Of a stretch of DNA of 64,000 bases, positions 36,346-48,796 are shown one piece after another. Each line of letters opens with the position of its first letter. The stretch's first letter is position 1. Origin of the DNA: Trichopria drosophilae (taxonomy: Eukaryota; Arthropoda; Insecta; Hymenoptera; Diapriidae); assembly GCA_030407085.1 (NCBI GenBank), contig CM059583.1:43307001-43371000 (forward strand), written 5' to 3'. The position numbers and the translations under genes were made by a program. The notes under the pieces were generated by a model that made no database searches, had not been told where the DNA came from, and worked only from the letters and a program-made list of their open reading frames with translations.

Positions 36346-36828
36346 CTCTGATGAAATGTATACGAATTTTAGGATTTATTAACAATTGCGATTTTTATAA
36401 ACAAAATAAAGCTGCTTTTTTTTTGTTGAAAATGTCATTTTGCGCAACGTCCTACAGTTTCGATATAAATGTTTAATGTTTTCACTTAAATATGCTGAAA
36501 TTGACGATCATCAATCCGTTACGTTTTCTCCCTTTATGTAAAACCTGTTTTTTATAATAATATAGCGAATTTTTGAAACTGGTAAATATTTTAATTTTAT
36601 TCCACGTGATACTAAAAACGGTAGATCATTCTTCCACTTCCTTGAACACTGAAAGAGGAGATGTCATTAGGCCGCAATTTCTGCACTTTTGCATATGCAC
36701 GTACAATAAACTCTCTCATCCTCATTTTGAGGAAATAATAACGAAATATGCATATAAATAAATATGCATACTAATAAAGTAATAGCAAAAAGAAAAAAAA
36801 TCGTGATAAATTAAATTGATTACAACTT

Positions 36829-37550
36829 AATGATGTTGTTTACGAAATTAAATGTAAATTTTGCAAAGGGGCAAAGTGTTAGATTATTCAAAAATAGAAT
36901 TTTAGAACATAAAAAGAATATTTTATATAATGCAGATAAACATCCTGGTTTAACTTTACATATAATAGGATTGAAACGGGTCATGATAGTGATATAATAT
37001 TGGAATTTTAATTACAGAACATAATTTACACAAAATAAAAGATATTAGAAATGATTGCATTAAATGTAAAAAAATATCAACATTAGATTTTATAATTTTT
37101 CTCCTTAAAATTTTCATATTTTTACACAATAATATGGCTGTTTATGGCAACTTTGAATTATATATGCTTTAAATGTAAAAGTTTAAATAACTTTTCAGTG
37201 TTTATTTGTCGAAGAATTAAATAAGTTTGGTAGTTCTTGCTATACAAAATTTTTTGTTTTTACTCCTTACTCAATTTTGTCCAAACTCTTTTTCAATTTT
37301 TAATTTTTTGGTAATTTTTCAAATATTACTACATTAAACATAAATATATTTTTTTAAAACCATACGTATTTCAAGGCAAGAAGAACTTATTTTTATTTAA
37401 AAAAAAATGTGCAAAAAAAAAGAATTTGAAATTTAACAAAAATTTTATTATAAATCTTGTTTATGATACTTGATTTTAGTTAAATGTTGGAATACTTTTC
37501 TGATGACGACCGTAATAAGTAGTTTAAAACGTTAAAACTATTACTTTTTA
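36829..37550 (+). pseudogene. Penelope-like element relic: GIY-YIG endonuclease and 3' terminal repeat
   Basis: Pieces in two or three frames fit the C-terminal GIY-YIG domain of Penelope-like elements: NDVVYEIKCKFC (first strand), GQSVRLFKNRILEHKKNI (the GQT-R-EHK helix), ADKHPGLTLHI, TGHDSDI, ITEHNLH and ILEMIALNVKK. The YVG core between the first two pieces is missing, and stops interrupt each frame. No reverse transcriptase precedes it, so the copy is 5' truncated, as is usual. About 420 bp downstream, at 37500-37535, there is a degenerate hammerhead-like core, where the terminal repeat of such elements often carries one. Confidence 0.65.
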
Positions 37551-39400
37551 TTTATATTACGTTACTCCAAGAAATGACGTCTTTTTTTTTAATTTTTTCA
37601 GAATGAACGAGAGGATGAGAAGAATTCACTTTTTATCAAGTAATATAATTTCTAAAAATAGTGCCCTTAGCTTTTTGAAATTCGTAGTCAAAATTTATAC
37701 GTATCATTATTGATTTTTAATTATATGCAAGGAAATATGCGTAATATTAATTGTAAACAATTGTCGCTGGATTTACCGAAAATTATAAACAACAACTGCA
37801 ATCTTATAATTAACAGCCACTGCCGTCCCTATCATTAGTAATAAATGTTGTTTGCAATTAATGGTTTTCCCCTGACGTATGTCAGATTAATTTAAACGAT
37901 TTTTTAAGGTTTTCTTTTTTATTTGAGTATTTAATTTTTAAAAATAAATATTAATAAAAAATCGGAATATGTTTAAGAATAGTTTATAACATCTTATGGT
38001 TCATCTTTGAAACAGATGTGGAACACCTCAAAACCGGCACTTAATAGCACAACCATAAAATGCAAAAAACGTTTCTCGTAAGAAATTTTATGCTATATTT
38101 TGTAAAAAAATGCAAAAAACTGCAAAATAAGACGATATTTTAGGAAGGCGTAATCAACAATTAAAAACACACAAAAATGTCATACTAAAACATTTTCTTT
38201 TATTATTATGTTCAGATACCACGATCGTCAAACTTGCACTTCATTTTTCTTATACTGGCAACGACTATACATCCGAATGAACACAAAGCTATCTTGCACA
38301 GAAATTAAAAACTAAAAGTCCATACGATTTGTTATGACGTAGATAAAATTTATCGCATTGTTTGATATTATGTGAATTATGCAACCCGTGAAAGTTGTAC
38401 GATACATCACTAATGCTCCCACCCTTAATGGATCATCAAATTCAAGAGAATTTCATAAACACCCGAAAATAGTACCTAAGGTATTTCTTAAAACGAAAAA
38501 TGGATTTATTATATACGTATGATAAATAATCCCCTCCTCACTCACTGGTGAATTCATCACAACAAAAGTATCAACAATAAATTTCCGCATTATCGCCTAA
38601 TCGTCTTCTATTGTTCTGCAGAAGCGAAGAAAGAACTATTTTATTATTCTCAATGTAAAAATTTTATATATTTTGCTAAAACTTCCATAACTCTTTTTTC
38701 AAGGAAAAAATGTATATTAAGAAATAATTAAATGATTATTGAAAAAACTGTATTTTAGAGGTAAAACCAAGTAGCGAATTTACAAACCCCTTTTACCAAA
38801 AATAAATGTTCAACCGTGTTTTCAATGTTCACAATTATCAATGTGCAAGTCTCCACAACTCAAAAAACAATTCTTCATTTTCATAAATATTTACTTCTAT
38901 GATTTAAATTTGTATGTATTTTGTTTTTACATTTTTCGTTCAGAGCACAATCAGTAAGTTGTATCATAGCGCACATTTCGTAATATACGTTCTTACCCGA
39001 GATTACGGTTTACTACATCTCACGCAAATAGTGGAATTTTGATAAATATATATCAATTTGATCAGTATACAAACCAAAGCTTATTAGATAACCACAGACG
39101 ACGATTTAGAAAGACGAAAACAAGGAATTAGACTGTAATTAAGTCGCAACTTCACTACTGTTTCCACTCGAAAAGTCATCAAATCATATGCGAAACTATT
39201 AAAAAATTATGTTCCGAGTTGCTCGTAAAGCCCAGTGCGACGATCAGTTGACTCTCAAACACAAAACGGTAATGTGCGCCTAATTTCAATTTTTCGAACC
39301 GATAAGTCACTGCCGATAAGTACAAATTGATGAGGGTGGGGTTTCGTTTAACGATTTGGACAGAATTACAGAGCTAAGACAGTGTTATCTGTGCCACTGG
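37551..39400. other. No gene seen
   Basis: AT-rich. From about 39000 the base composition becomes less AT-rich toward the candidate exon at 39510. Confidence 0.4.
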
Positions 39401-39417
39401 TCAATCGGGACGTGTGT

Positions 39418-39428
39418 TTTATAAAAAA
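39418..39428 (+). promoter_or_regulatory. TATA-like box of the candidate gene at 39510
   Basis: TTTATAAAAAAG lies about 85 bases upstream of the first in-frame ATG, which would leave a short 5' leader. A TAA in the reading frame near 39443 rules out an upstream extension of the protein. Confidence 0.35.
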
Positions 39429-39509
39429 GTGGTCTTCGCAGGTTAATGGTATTTTCTTCCTTGTGGCGGTGGTGGTGATCATGAGAAAATTGAAGTGCTT
39501 TTTTCCTGC

Positions 39510-39627
39510 ATGAATTTCAAATTGAAAAGTGCGGGAACTCCTGTCAAAATGGCGAAACGCGTGTCACCCAGATTCGAGGTGTTTCTGCTGCTGATCCCGC
39601 TAGTGGCAGTGTCTGGATCCCTAGAAA
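39510..39627 (+). CDS. Candidate first exon of a secreted or membrane protein
   Basis: Two in-frame ATGs (39510, 39549) lead into FEVFLLLIPLVAVSGS, a hydrophobic stretch with small residues at its end: a good signal peptide with likely cleavage near VSGS. After LE the sequence reads A then GTAATC, a plausible donor leaving phase 1, and no frame continues far beyond. The region is richer in GC than its surroundings and has a TATA-like box upstream. The second ATG (context CAAAATGG) is the better match to the insect start consensus. No homology is recognisable from 26-39 residues, and I could not identify downstream exons, which may lie far away or outside the window. Confidence 0.45.
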
Positions 39628-42600
39628 GTAATCAACAATTCCACATTATTTTGCGATGAAACATTAACAAGTGTGATTTTAGGTTTAAACAAATATGTTT
39701 TTGCATTTATTTTCAATTGTTGAAAATATTCAAAATTATCTATACACATATGTGTGGAAGAAAAAAAAAATATATATATATATATAGTGTGCTTATATAT
39801 AAATTGTTTATATATAGGAGTATACACAAGCATACATGGGTGCATACTTCCTCATCCATATTTATACACCCGTACATGTTATATTATATATATAAAGCAG
39901 AGCATAGTATAATATAACGTAACACATAATATAATAAAAATATCGATGTGTGAGTGTGGCGACTCTGACGTCTATAATTGAAATAAATGAGTTTCTTGGG
40001 AATCTAATGAGTTTTTTATAACAATTTCCAAATCAATACGAAAACGTCACATTATCATACCTACAAAGATTACCATGTCCTAAGATATACCATTCTCACG
40101 TGTGTATATAAAATTTGGAGTTTTACTGCACATGTACGATGAAGATTATGTCTATTTTCATTTTGACATTACTGCTAAAAATTTATTTAATTTTACTGTG
40201 CAAATATATCCCTGCCATATGTATAGAAGCCGATTTTATTTATAGTTTACGCAGAATTCCTAAACTTGTGAATATACAAGAAATTATTAATTAATCGTAA
40301 GACAAAAATAATATTTATTGAAAAACGAACAATTTGTTATATAAATTTAGCAATAATCTATGAATCGGTTTTCTATGCTTTATTAAATTCACAAGTTAAT
40401 TTGATTTAATTACATTTCAATGTCTCTTCCGCATGCACATAATAATTTGTATTCGTCGCAGAATCGTATCATTGACAATTATTTCTCAAATACTATATGA
40501 AACTTTGGAGTACACTTTTATATCAACTAAACTATTGAATTTTTATTTAATCTATCTAAATTCGTATTAATTACATCTAAAGTTGTATATATAAGTGTAA
40601 AATACATTTTCTCTATAAGTAAGTCGGATTACGGCTTATCATTATTTTTGAGACTATCAGAATGGTTTTATCAAATATAAATTGACAGGTCAATTAGAGC
40701 GCTTTTACTATTTACTACGTAATGATTTTATGGGGTAGAGTATGTGTTTATAAAGTACGCGTGGAATTCGATTTTACACTGGAACTTGAGGGAGTAAAAT
40801 ATTACAGGAGTTTCCTAACCTTTTAAGTTGCAAATTAGCGGTATGAACTCAAATTTTACATTCACTATGACCAAACATTTTGTTCGTATCACGAGTGTAA
40901 AATTTTACCTCCCGAAAGAGATTATCCGATACGTTAAACGCCTGTCGTATAGGGTGTAAAAGTATTTTAAACCCTAGATATGAAAATATCTATTACTTTA
41001 ATGATCCTCATTTTCCAAAAATAATATTAAATTATCGAAGTAAATGAAATAAATCAACCTTTCCGTTGGTACCATCATAAAAAAATTGAGTGAATTTTTC
41101 TATTAAAATTTGCATTATTTTTGATAAAGAGTTTTCATCATCAGATAAGTATACATCACAAACACCGCGATTTGCTCCTCTAAGACGTCCATTACATATA
41201 TATTTATCTATCACTTCTATTTTACCACAAAAAATAATGTTCGAATGAACTATATAAATGCAGTTTACTTAAAGTAGTCAATGCTAGATATTATGGCTAA
41301 TTCAGTCACTCTAGCAATCAATTTCTTAATATACCTGCCAAATACCTACTGGCTTCAAATTGCAATATTCGCAATATAATACCAGATAGATTTCCGTCAT
41401 CCTGAATTTCAGGGAATAATCTTTTTGGCCAATATCTTCCCCTTCTTGCATTTATCACTAAAAATTAGAAAGCAAAGCTGTAATTATTTGCATTTCTATT
41501 GTATTGGTATAACCAAATATTTTATTTTTTAGGCCAATAAGTGCACAGAACGACAGCAGTGAGTAAAAGCGCAGCTTTTACGCATTTTCCGTTTGCCTCG
41601 TGCAATAAGTGGTACTTTTATATGGAGTAAGTTATCTGCAATAACATTTCGAAAAAAACATTTTGCCCCAGAATTCACCTTCATATCAGGAAACGGGTTG
41701 AACATCTTAGTAGGAGAAATGCTACTAGTTTCGACGCAATAGCTGAGATCTATACCTGTTAAAACCTATATATAGTTTGTTTATACGCTTTACCTTGCGA
41801 GCCTTTTCCACAATGTATATCCTATCGATTATACTATTTTAGGTGCTTTTAAAATAAAAAATATACTGATGTAATAGAACTAAATGGAAAAATATTAATT
41901 TTAATTTTCAATTGTTTTTAATGAAATATTTGCAGTCAAAAAGTATTCGACGTCCCGTGATGTATTCCGTGGAACAGGATTACTTGGGAAACGTCCTATA
42001 AACTTTATCTCCAGGGTGGCATGAAAACTAGTAACATTTCCTACTGAATTTAAATATTTAAATGTAAATCCCGCTTCAGTCTTTCACGCCTGGCTTTTTG
42101 TACGCTTACTGTCCTAAAAAATGTAATTAACAATGTAGTGAGGACAATAGAGACGCAGGAAATTTAATTGGCGACAACTTAATTTTTATGTTTTTTTTTT
42201 CAAAAACGTACATTAAGGGGTATATGCGTAGGGCAAAAACCACATTAAAAAATTGCTAATGAGGATTTGCTCAAGGTGAATGTCTGGAACGGCCAGGCAA
42301 AGAAAGCAGGACCCCGCGGCCTCTTCATTTTCTAACTTAATCATTAACCATTTATGGCGAGTTTTGCTTACCATTTGCACTGGTTCAGTGGTCCCATAAG
42401 GATCCTTGTATCTATTTAAATTGAATATGAACATGTCAAGTATACCAAAACACCAATACAGTGCAATTGTTTACGTAAGTTCTTATAGAAACTCTGAACC
42501 AGTTCATTTTCTATAGAAAATGCTATTAAATGCCAATATCACATCCAAGTAAAATTACAGTTCCTACATAATTGCTATCATGTCTATTTAAATGTCTATA

Positions 42601-43540
42601 GATTTGCCATGAAGCACCACAAAATCAGCGAGAAAGGCAAACATATTCTTCTTCACTAAAACAATTTCTTAATTAATTATATAAAAACTATGTTACTACC
42701 GAGGATTATATAAAGTAATAATTTAATTGTAAACCTCCAGTAGATTTGAGATTATGTGCAATATTGCTTATTTAAAGATCGAAAAATAGTAAGTGAAACA
42801 ATACCATGCTCTTGTATACCGCAAACATAGTTAATTTGACTATTTTATCCCATAATTCCGTGTTTTACTTTTATAACATGGTTTCATCTATATTTGTCTC
42901 TGTGTACACACGTTAAAAAAGAGTTCTCAGAAGAGACGTTTCTTGCGCAAATTAAATTGAGATGGTTTCACAAAAGTATTTGACGAAAGAATGTTGGTTC
43001 GTAGAGAAATATAAATCGAACAGATAAGGTTCAAGTACTCCAGAGCAAGCCAGAGTGGATAATTTGTAAAATAAGAATTTTCAGAACGCCGAAAAATGGG
43101 AGTTCTTACATCGAAATCAATATTGTCTCATAGTAGGCTTAAACCATTAACGATCTTAGGTAAGATAAACACTTTAATGTATCCCAAGGTGCTGAATCAA
43201 CGACCACATTAGTTGTCTTTGATAATCCATTTCAAAGCTCTCTTATGTATTTCTGAGCCCAATTGATTCCTGGTTATCAATTTGTCTTATAGGTTCCAAA
43301 CATTGCTTGCGTCCTAAAATGTCCGTATTGCACTCTGGCCCTTACCAGTTCGAAATTTTTTTACCTCAATTCAGATTGGTCGTGGGTCAGTGTGACCGAG
43401 CGCTTTTAAAAGGTGTTGAAGTTCTTTAAAAAACTCTGAAAATTTTCATGGAGCTTCTTTGAACTTTTAAGTTGAAATCCAAATAACAATATTTAGAAAA
43501 ACATTACTTTTTACAACCGGTAGGTAGTGTCCGTCCCGCT
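39628..43540. other. No firm gene; putative intron of the 39510 gene
   Basis: Short (TA)n runs lie at about 39769-39786. Around 40763-40925 TTCGATTTTACACTGG, GAGGGAGTAAAAT and the inverted ATTTTACCTCCCG form a small foldback related to repeat A. At 41935-42027 an acceptor-like TTTGCAG is followed by 29 open codons in the right phase for the 39510 exon, but the match is too weak to call. Confidence 0.35.
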
Positions 43541-43547
43541 CTTCGGA

Positions 43548-44640
43548 ATGATGCACGTCGATCCGGTAAGGACTAGAAATCAATTTTGCCAGAATCATAA
43601 TTCGCGGTCGTAAAATTCATTCTAATCATGGGCCCAAGTATCGGTACCAGCCGAACGTCCACCCCAACGGATATTGTGGATCAAATATTGAAAATTTACT
43701 CAATTAGCAGGATCTCCGATTACGAATCTGTTCACAGATTTACAAAATTCAAATTGGCGGGCCCAAAATATGACGGATCAAACATTCAAAATTTGTACCT
43801 GATATTTGGGGTTGCTTATAATGAATCCGATATTAGTTTTTGAAATTCAAAATGGCGGTCGCAAAATGATAGCCTTCCTGATGAAGTAAAAGTAGAATTA
43901 ATTTAGTAAAAGTGCGTATTTAGGAGATATCGGGGTCTCTAATTACGAATCCAATATCAGTTTAAAAAATTTTTAAAAATTGATGCAGCATAAAGGAGAA
44001 TGCAAACATAAACAACTGTGTGGTATATTTGAAATTTGTTATTTAAGGTTTTTTGGGACAGCTATGGAGGAATAAAATTTCAGATTTTTACAATGTTAAG
44101 TGTTAGATGCAATATTATAATAATAATGGATGATTATGTAGAATGATAACATCTAAAGCTGCCAAATAGGACCAACTTGTTTGTATTCTATGTACATAAA
44201 CTATTAACATTTTATATCAACACTAATAAAGTGTCGGTGTGGCGGTAATTTTTTATTTATTTTTCAAAAAATGCAAACGTTGCCTAGGTTTGTATTATAA
44301 ATATGCATCATTTTCTTTGTCTGCAGTGAAATCATAATGAAAATGTAACGTGACATGTAAACATATTTACGCTACGTTCTCGTCGTTATTTCTAGTTAAC
44401 GCCAAACCAAGATTGGTTTACAACATGTTCGTTCGCCTTATTGGATGTATCCAATGTTGTACATTTCGAATTTTAAGAAACTAATACCTAAATTGCAATT
44501 AGCGACTCTAGTCCATCCGATCAACTCATTGCCATATTTCAAATCTAGATTTGAAAGAATCAAAATCGGCGACCCCAAAACGTCGAAGTAATAAGTTTGA
44601 TAAGAATCCGATTAAATTTATTAGATCCGCCACTAAATAT
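43548..44640. repeat. ATGGCG-type dispersed repeats, cluster 1
   Basis: The stretch contains several copies of a loose motif: TTGAAATTCAAAATGGCGG, GATTACGAATCTG, CCAAAATATGACGGATCAAA. Related motifs recur at 52545-53300, 53635-53730 and 58548-58810. Units are about 100-200 bases, diverged, and occur in both orientations. Non-coding; origin unknown. Confidence 0.4.
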
Positions 44641-44785
44641 CAACTGGTCAAGTTCATAGATGGAGAAAAATCTGTTCCGTTCATTTTTATTATTAAATAT
44701 TTACTTTAGGATAAGAGACTACTCGTTGTTGTCTTATAATAGCTAACCAACATTGCATTTGTATACAGGTTCTCACTTCATTATT

Positions 44786-44798
44786 CAAGTAGTAATTT
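44786..44798. repeat. Target-site duplication, left copy
   Basis: CAAGTAGTAATTT, identical to 50077-50089, immediately next to the A-rich 3' end of the - strand retrotransposon. Confidence 0.8.
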
Positions 44799-44943
44799 TT
44801 TTATTTTTTTTTATTTAAGCATACTTTGACCCTGTTGGATCATAATGCTAAACCCATTTTACAATACTTTCATACACATATCTAGTTATCTAAAGTTCGC
44901 TTATATCGATACGTCGCAGTTTACAAAATACCGGTGGAGTGCC

Positions 44944-46073
44944 TTACAAGTACGATGGGTTGGTACAGTAAGTAACGTTTCGCATGTGAGTGAGGGGTAG
45001 CTGAAATCCAAGCTCTCTTAACTCTTGTAAGAAAAGTCTTCGTTGATTGTCAAACTTTTTGCATTGCCACATTACGTGATTAAGATCCTTGAATTCATCG
45101 CCGCACTCACACTGGGTACTGGTGGTAAGGTTTATTTTAAATAGCGAAGAGGCTAAGTTGTAATGTCCAGATCTGCACCTATTTACAATTGTAATAATTT
45201 TTCTCGGAAGAACTAACTTTGAAAACCACGGCTTTCTACTCTTGACAAAGTAGTTATTGAAATAATACGTTCCTTTCGTTTCACTTTGATTCGCAATTTC
45301 TGAAAAGGATCTTTCATAGGCGTGCGTTTTAAAGTGATCTTTCAAATCAGTACAAGGGATTTTGAGCAATGGATCCGGTTGGTTATTCGATGCAGTTTTT
45401 GCAATCTTATCAGCGCTTTCGTTGCCAATTACGCCTCGATGTGCAGGAATCCAGCACAATTTAATTTTTTGTCTGTTTTTGAATGCTTCGGAAAGTTTCT
45501 TTTTAATTTCTAGTATGTAGGGATTTATTTTAACGCTCATTTTACAGCTTTTGATTGCAAGAAGTACACTCAATGAGTCTGTAAAGATAATTATCTTATG
45601 TCCAGGATATTTTTGCGCTATGTCTATTGCGTCCCGGAGTGCAACTGATTCTGCGGTAAATATTGAGGCCATTTTGTTGAGACTTTTGCAACACTTATAT
45701 CTAGGTCTTTACTGACACATGCTGTCGAAATGGACGTCTTAGATTTGCTTCCGTCTGTGTACATAGTTAACGCTTTTTCTTTTTCAATATACTCTTTTAG
45801 AATGAGCCCAGGAGAAGGAAATTTACCCAATGTAATTCCGAGATATATGTTAATATCAAATTCACTTGTTAGAGTGGAATATCGCTTTGTATAAATATTG
45901 TAATGGTCATTGACGTAAATATCCTGCAAATGGCACGTTATTGAGCGAATACATTGTTGCAGAAGGCGGTTGCTGAATTTACGCTGTTGTTTTACTGGTT
46001 TTTTCTCATTATTGTTTATGAGTTTCTCAAAATTTGTTACAGATGAGTATATAAGCAGGCTTTCATTTGACAT
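44944..46073 (-). pseudogene. I/LOA-like ORF2: RNase H and C-terminal zinc-binding motif
   Basis: RNase H residues are all visible: TMYTDGSK (D), then a frameshift near 45665, FTAESVALRDA (E), IIFTDSLSVLLAI (D), and WIPAHRGVIGNESADKIAK (H, D). The C-terminus has QCECGDEFKDLNHVMWQC, a CCHC arrangement found at the end of I-type ORF2 proteins. The stop is at 44944, followed by about 145 bases of 3' untranslated sequence and the A-rich tail. The domain would degrade RNA in the RNA-DNA hybrid. Confidence 0.85.
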
Positions 46074-46088
46074 TACTTTGGCTAAATA

Positions 46089-46969
46089 TCATAGACACAA
46101 GTATCTTACTCGCTCTTCAATGGATTGCATTTTAGACTCTGCCAGAAGCACATTTGTCGGTGTGCTTATGAGAAAACCAAGTGCAAGTCGTATTGCGTTA
46201 TATTGAATTTTTTCTAATTTTTTCTTGTATTCATTAAGCTTAGGATAATAAACAAAACAACCATATTCAATGATTGAGCGAACAAAACTCTTGTATAGTG
46301 TCAGCAATGTACTAGGGTCGGATCCCCACCATGTGCCTCTTAGGTACTTTATTACATTACAGGCTATTAGACATCTTTTACGAACTTTATCGACATGGTT
46401 TTTAAAGGAAAGCCGATGATCGAAAATGATTCCCAAAAAGCGTACAGTCTCGCTGGATTTTATATTCTCACCATTTACTTTGAGTACCGTACTACCTGGC
46501 TTTACATTTTTTCGGTTGAAGTGTATAAATATTGTTTTATGGCATGCTAGTTTTAGTCCGAGTCTATTTAAATTATCCTGTATAGCAGTGATTGCTTTTT
46601 CTAGGATAGTAGAGGCCGATTTATTATTTCCACGATTGCAGTAGACAGCAATACCATCAGCTAACTGAGATACATATACGCTTCTTGGTACATCATTACA
46701 TATCGAGGCCACGTAAAGAGTGTACAGGAACGGACTTAGTACCCCACCCTGCGGCACTCCCTTGTACACACTTCTTGGCATATTAGTAAGGGCATCTGTG
46801 TATATAAACCTTTCGTATGTCAAAAACTTTGCAAATTGAATTAGCTTTGCTGAACATCCAATCTCGGCTAATTTGTTCAGTAACAAATCGTTGACTATGT
46901 TATCATAAGCTCCTTCCACGTCTAGAAAGGCAGCTAGAAGGTCCCTTTTTTTTACTGAAAGATTCTTCG
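46089..46969 (-). pseudogene. I/LOA-like ORF2: reverse transcriptase (fingers deleted)
   Basis: Begins inside motif A (AAFLDVEGAYDNI, with catalytic D), followed by GVPQGGVLSPFLYTLYV (motif B), VSQLADGIAVYC at the motif C position, VRFLGIIFDHRLSFKNH (thumb) and a C-terminal helix region. In motif C the usual ADD is ADG: the second aspartate codon GAT has become GGT (about 46655), which alone would abolish polymerisation. A TGA at 46091-46089 interrupts the frame, which continues in register at YLAKVMSNES. Confidence 0.85.
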
Positions 46970-47451
46970 ACTTTTAGTGTGAGGTTTGCTAAATTATCGA
47001 ATTTTCGCCAAACATGTTTAGGGTTTGTATTTACATTTAAGCTTTCTGCAAATTTTACAAAGTTATTTCTTTTTTTTTGTCTAAGTATTCGTCTAGTTTG
47101 AGCGACTTGCTTTTTTAATAAGATGTAATCGTGGTCTGAATGGGCATATCTCCACTTTTTGAAAGCGGCTGTTCTTAGTCTCTTATATTTGTCGCATTCG
47201 GAATCCCACCAAGGGACAGGGTTTCGATGTTGCGAGTTTTTTACATTTTTCTTTTTGGGTGTATTCTCTGTTAGTGCATTTTGAATGATTTCTATGAATA
47301 CTTTATATTTTTCTGCGGCATCGAGTTTTTCGTACTCCTGGGTTAAGAAAGTTTCGAAATTTGATTTAAGTTGTTCTTTTAGTTTATCCCAATCTGTACG
47401 TACCGATTTCAAATTTAAAGTTTTTTTTCGATAGATACTTTTTTGTACCAC
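46970..47451 (-). pseudogene. I/LOA-like ORF2: linker region
   Basis: A lysine-rich linker including NPVPWWDSECDKYKRLR, a conserved W-W-D segment of this group, and KHVWRKFDNLANLT. It ends at KVEES, where the sequence jumps to KKRDLLAAFLDVEGAYDNI of the reverse transcriptase. The usual 200 or so residues of fingers and motifs 0-2 are absent. Confidence 0.75.
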
Positions 47452-48101
47452 AAAATCAATGAAGAGTGGAAAGTGATCGGACCCCCTCGTTTCGTCATTT
47501 GCTGTGATATGTACTTTATCTGCGATGTCTGTAGACGTAAATACGAGATCAAGATTTGACGTTAAGTTACTGTGTCCGTGTTATGGAGGAATAAGTCAGA
47601 TTTGTTAAGGCTTTCAAGTAGTCTTTCACCGTTAGTATCGTTTTTAAAGCAGTTCCAATTTATGTGATGAGAGTTAAAGTCGCCTATAAACAGTGTGTTG
47701 TCTTTGTTTGAAGTACTGAAAATTTCGTCCCAGGTAGATTGAGATAGTGTTGTCCCTGGAGGTCGATAACATACTATAATATTTAGATTGGGATAAAAGT
47801 TTGTTACGCGAACCCCTGCCATTTCTACATAGGGATCTGAACAATTTACGCTGGATATTTCTGTGTATGCAATATTATTGCGTATAAAGATAAGTATTCC
47901 GCCACCGTTTGCATACGTGCGGTCCTTTCTGTATGTTTTGAATCCAGGAAAGTTGAACGATTTTATTGCACTCGTAAGCCAGGATTCCACGCATATAATT
48001 ATGTCAAAGCCAGTAATGATTTTCGTAAGTTCTTCTTTCTTGTTCACTACACTTCTCGAGTTCCAAAACATAAATTTGATGTTTTTCTCGTATTTTTCCA
48101 T
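47452..48101 (-). pseudogene. I/LOA-like ORF2: endonuclease domain
   Basis: Starts at ATG 48101, 45 bases after the ORF1 stop. Motifs: FMFWNSRSVVNKKEEL (first catalytic N), IICVESWL (catalytic E), GGGILIFIRNNI, VCYRPPG, FIGDFNSHHINWNC (catalytic D and N), then a one-base shift near 47565, LDLVFTSTDIAD and GSDHFPLFIDF (catalytic D and H). All catalytic residues survive. The enzyme nicks target DNA to prime reverse transcription. Confidence 0.85.
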
Positions 48102-48796
48102 CTTATTCCGTTTGATAGAGATCTTGTTTTATACTTTCTTCTTGTTTTATGAGATGTTGAGAATTTCCTGTTCACTCTCGGATTCTGAAGTTATTTCTTC
48201 TCGTATCAACTTTTTCTTTAGCCTAGTGCACCTACTCTTCATTGTTCTGTCTGTCAGGTTTTGATGTGTGAGGCCCAACATGTGAGTGAGTCCTGCTAGG
48301 TCCTCCGTATATCTCTTTGCTATTTCATTTGTATTGGATTTGCCAAATGTTTCAGACAGATACATTACAAATGTCTCATATTTCAGAATGCAGGAATTTG
48401 CTGGATTTTCTATTATTTCTTTAATCGGACTCAGCAATTTGGACACTTCAGCGTTGTATTCAGTTAAGTCTTTTTGGAGTGCACTATCTTTTATTTTTTG
48501 TTTTTTTGTTTCCTGTAGGTTTTTTGAGGATGTTTTCTTTTTCATATGTGGCAAAACTTTCTTTGTTGATTTCGCGGGTAGAAGTTTGTTCTTTTGAATT
48601 GTCTGAGATAGTAGAGGGAGCGAGCGGTCTTTTCGTCGCTTTATTATTATTTTGGTTTACATTCTGTAATTGAGTATCTTGAGAGTCACTGTTGTTATTA
48701 TTTTCATTTGTTGCATTCCTCGGACAGTTTTTCGCAACATGGCCATTCTGTTTACATACGAAGCAGCTGGTCGAGTCGGTGCTTAGATATATCCAA

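Noticed and set aside
36350..36380. CTGATGAAATGTATACGAA on + as a hammerhead core
   Set aside because: The stem II region does not pair and GAAA is not present.
41935..42030. Second exon of the 39510 gene, with FRGTGLLGKRPINF resembling an amidated peptide with a GKR processing site
   Set aside because: The phase fits and a TTTGCAG acceptor precedes it, but the frame is only 29 codons, matches no peptide family I can name, and may be chance.
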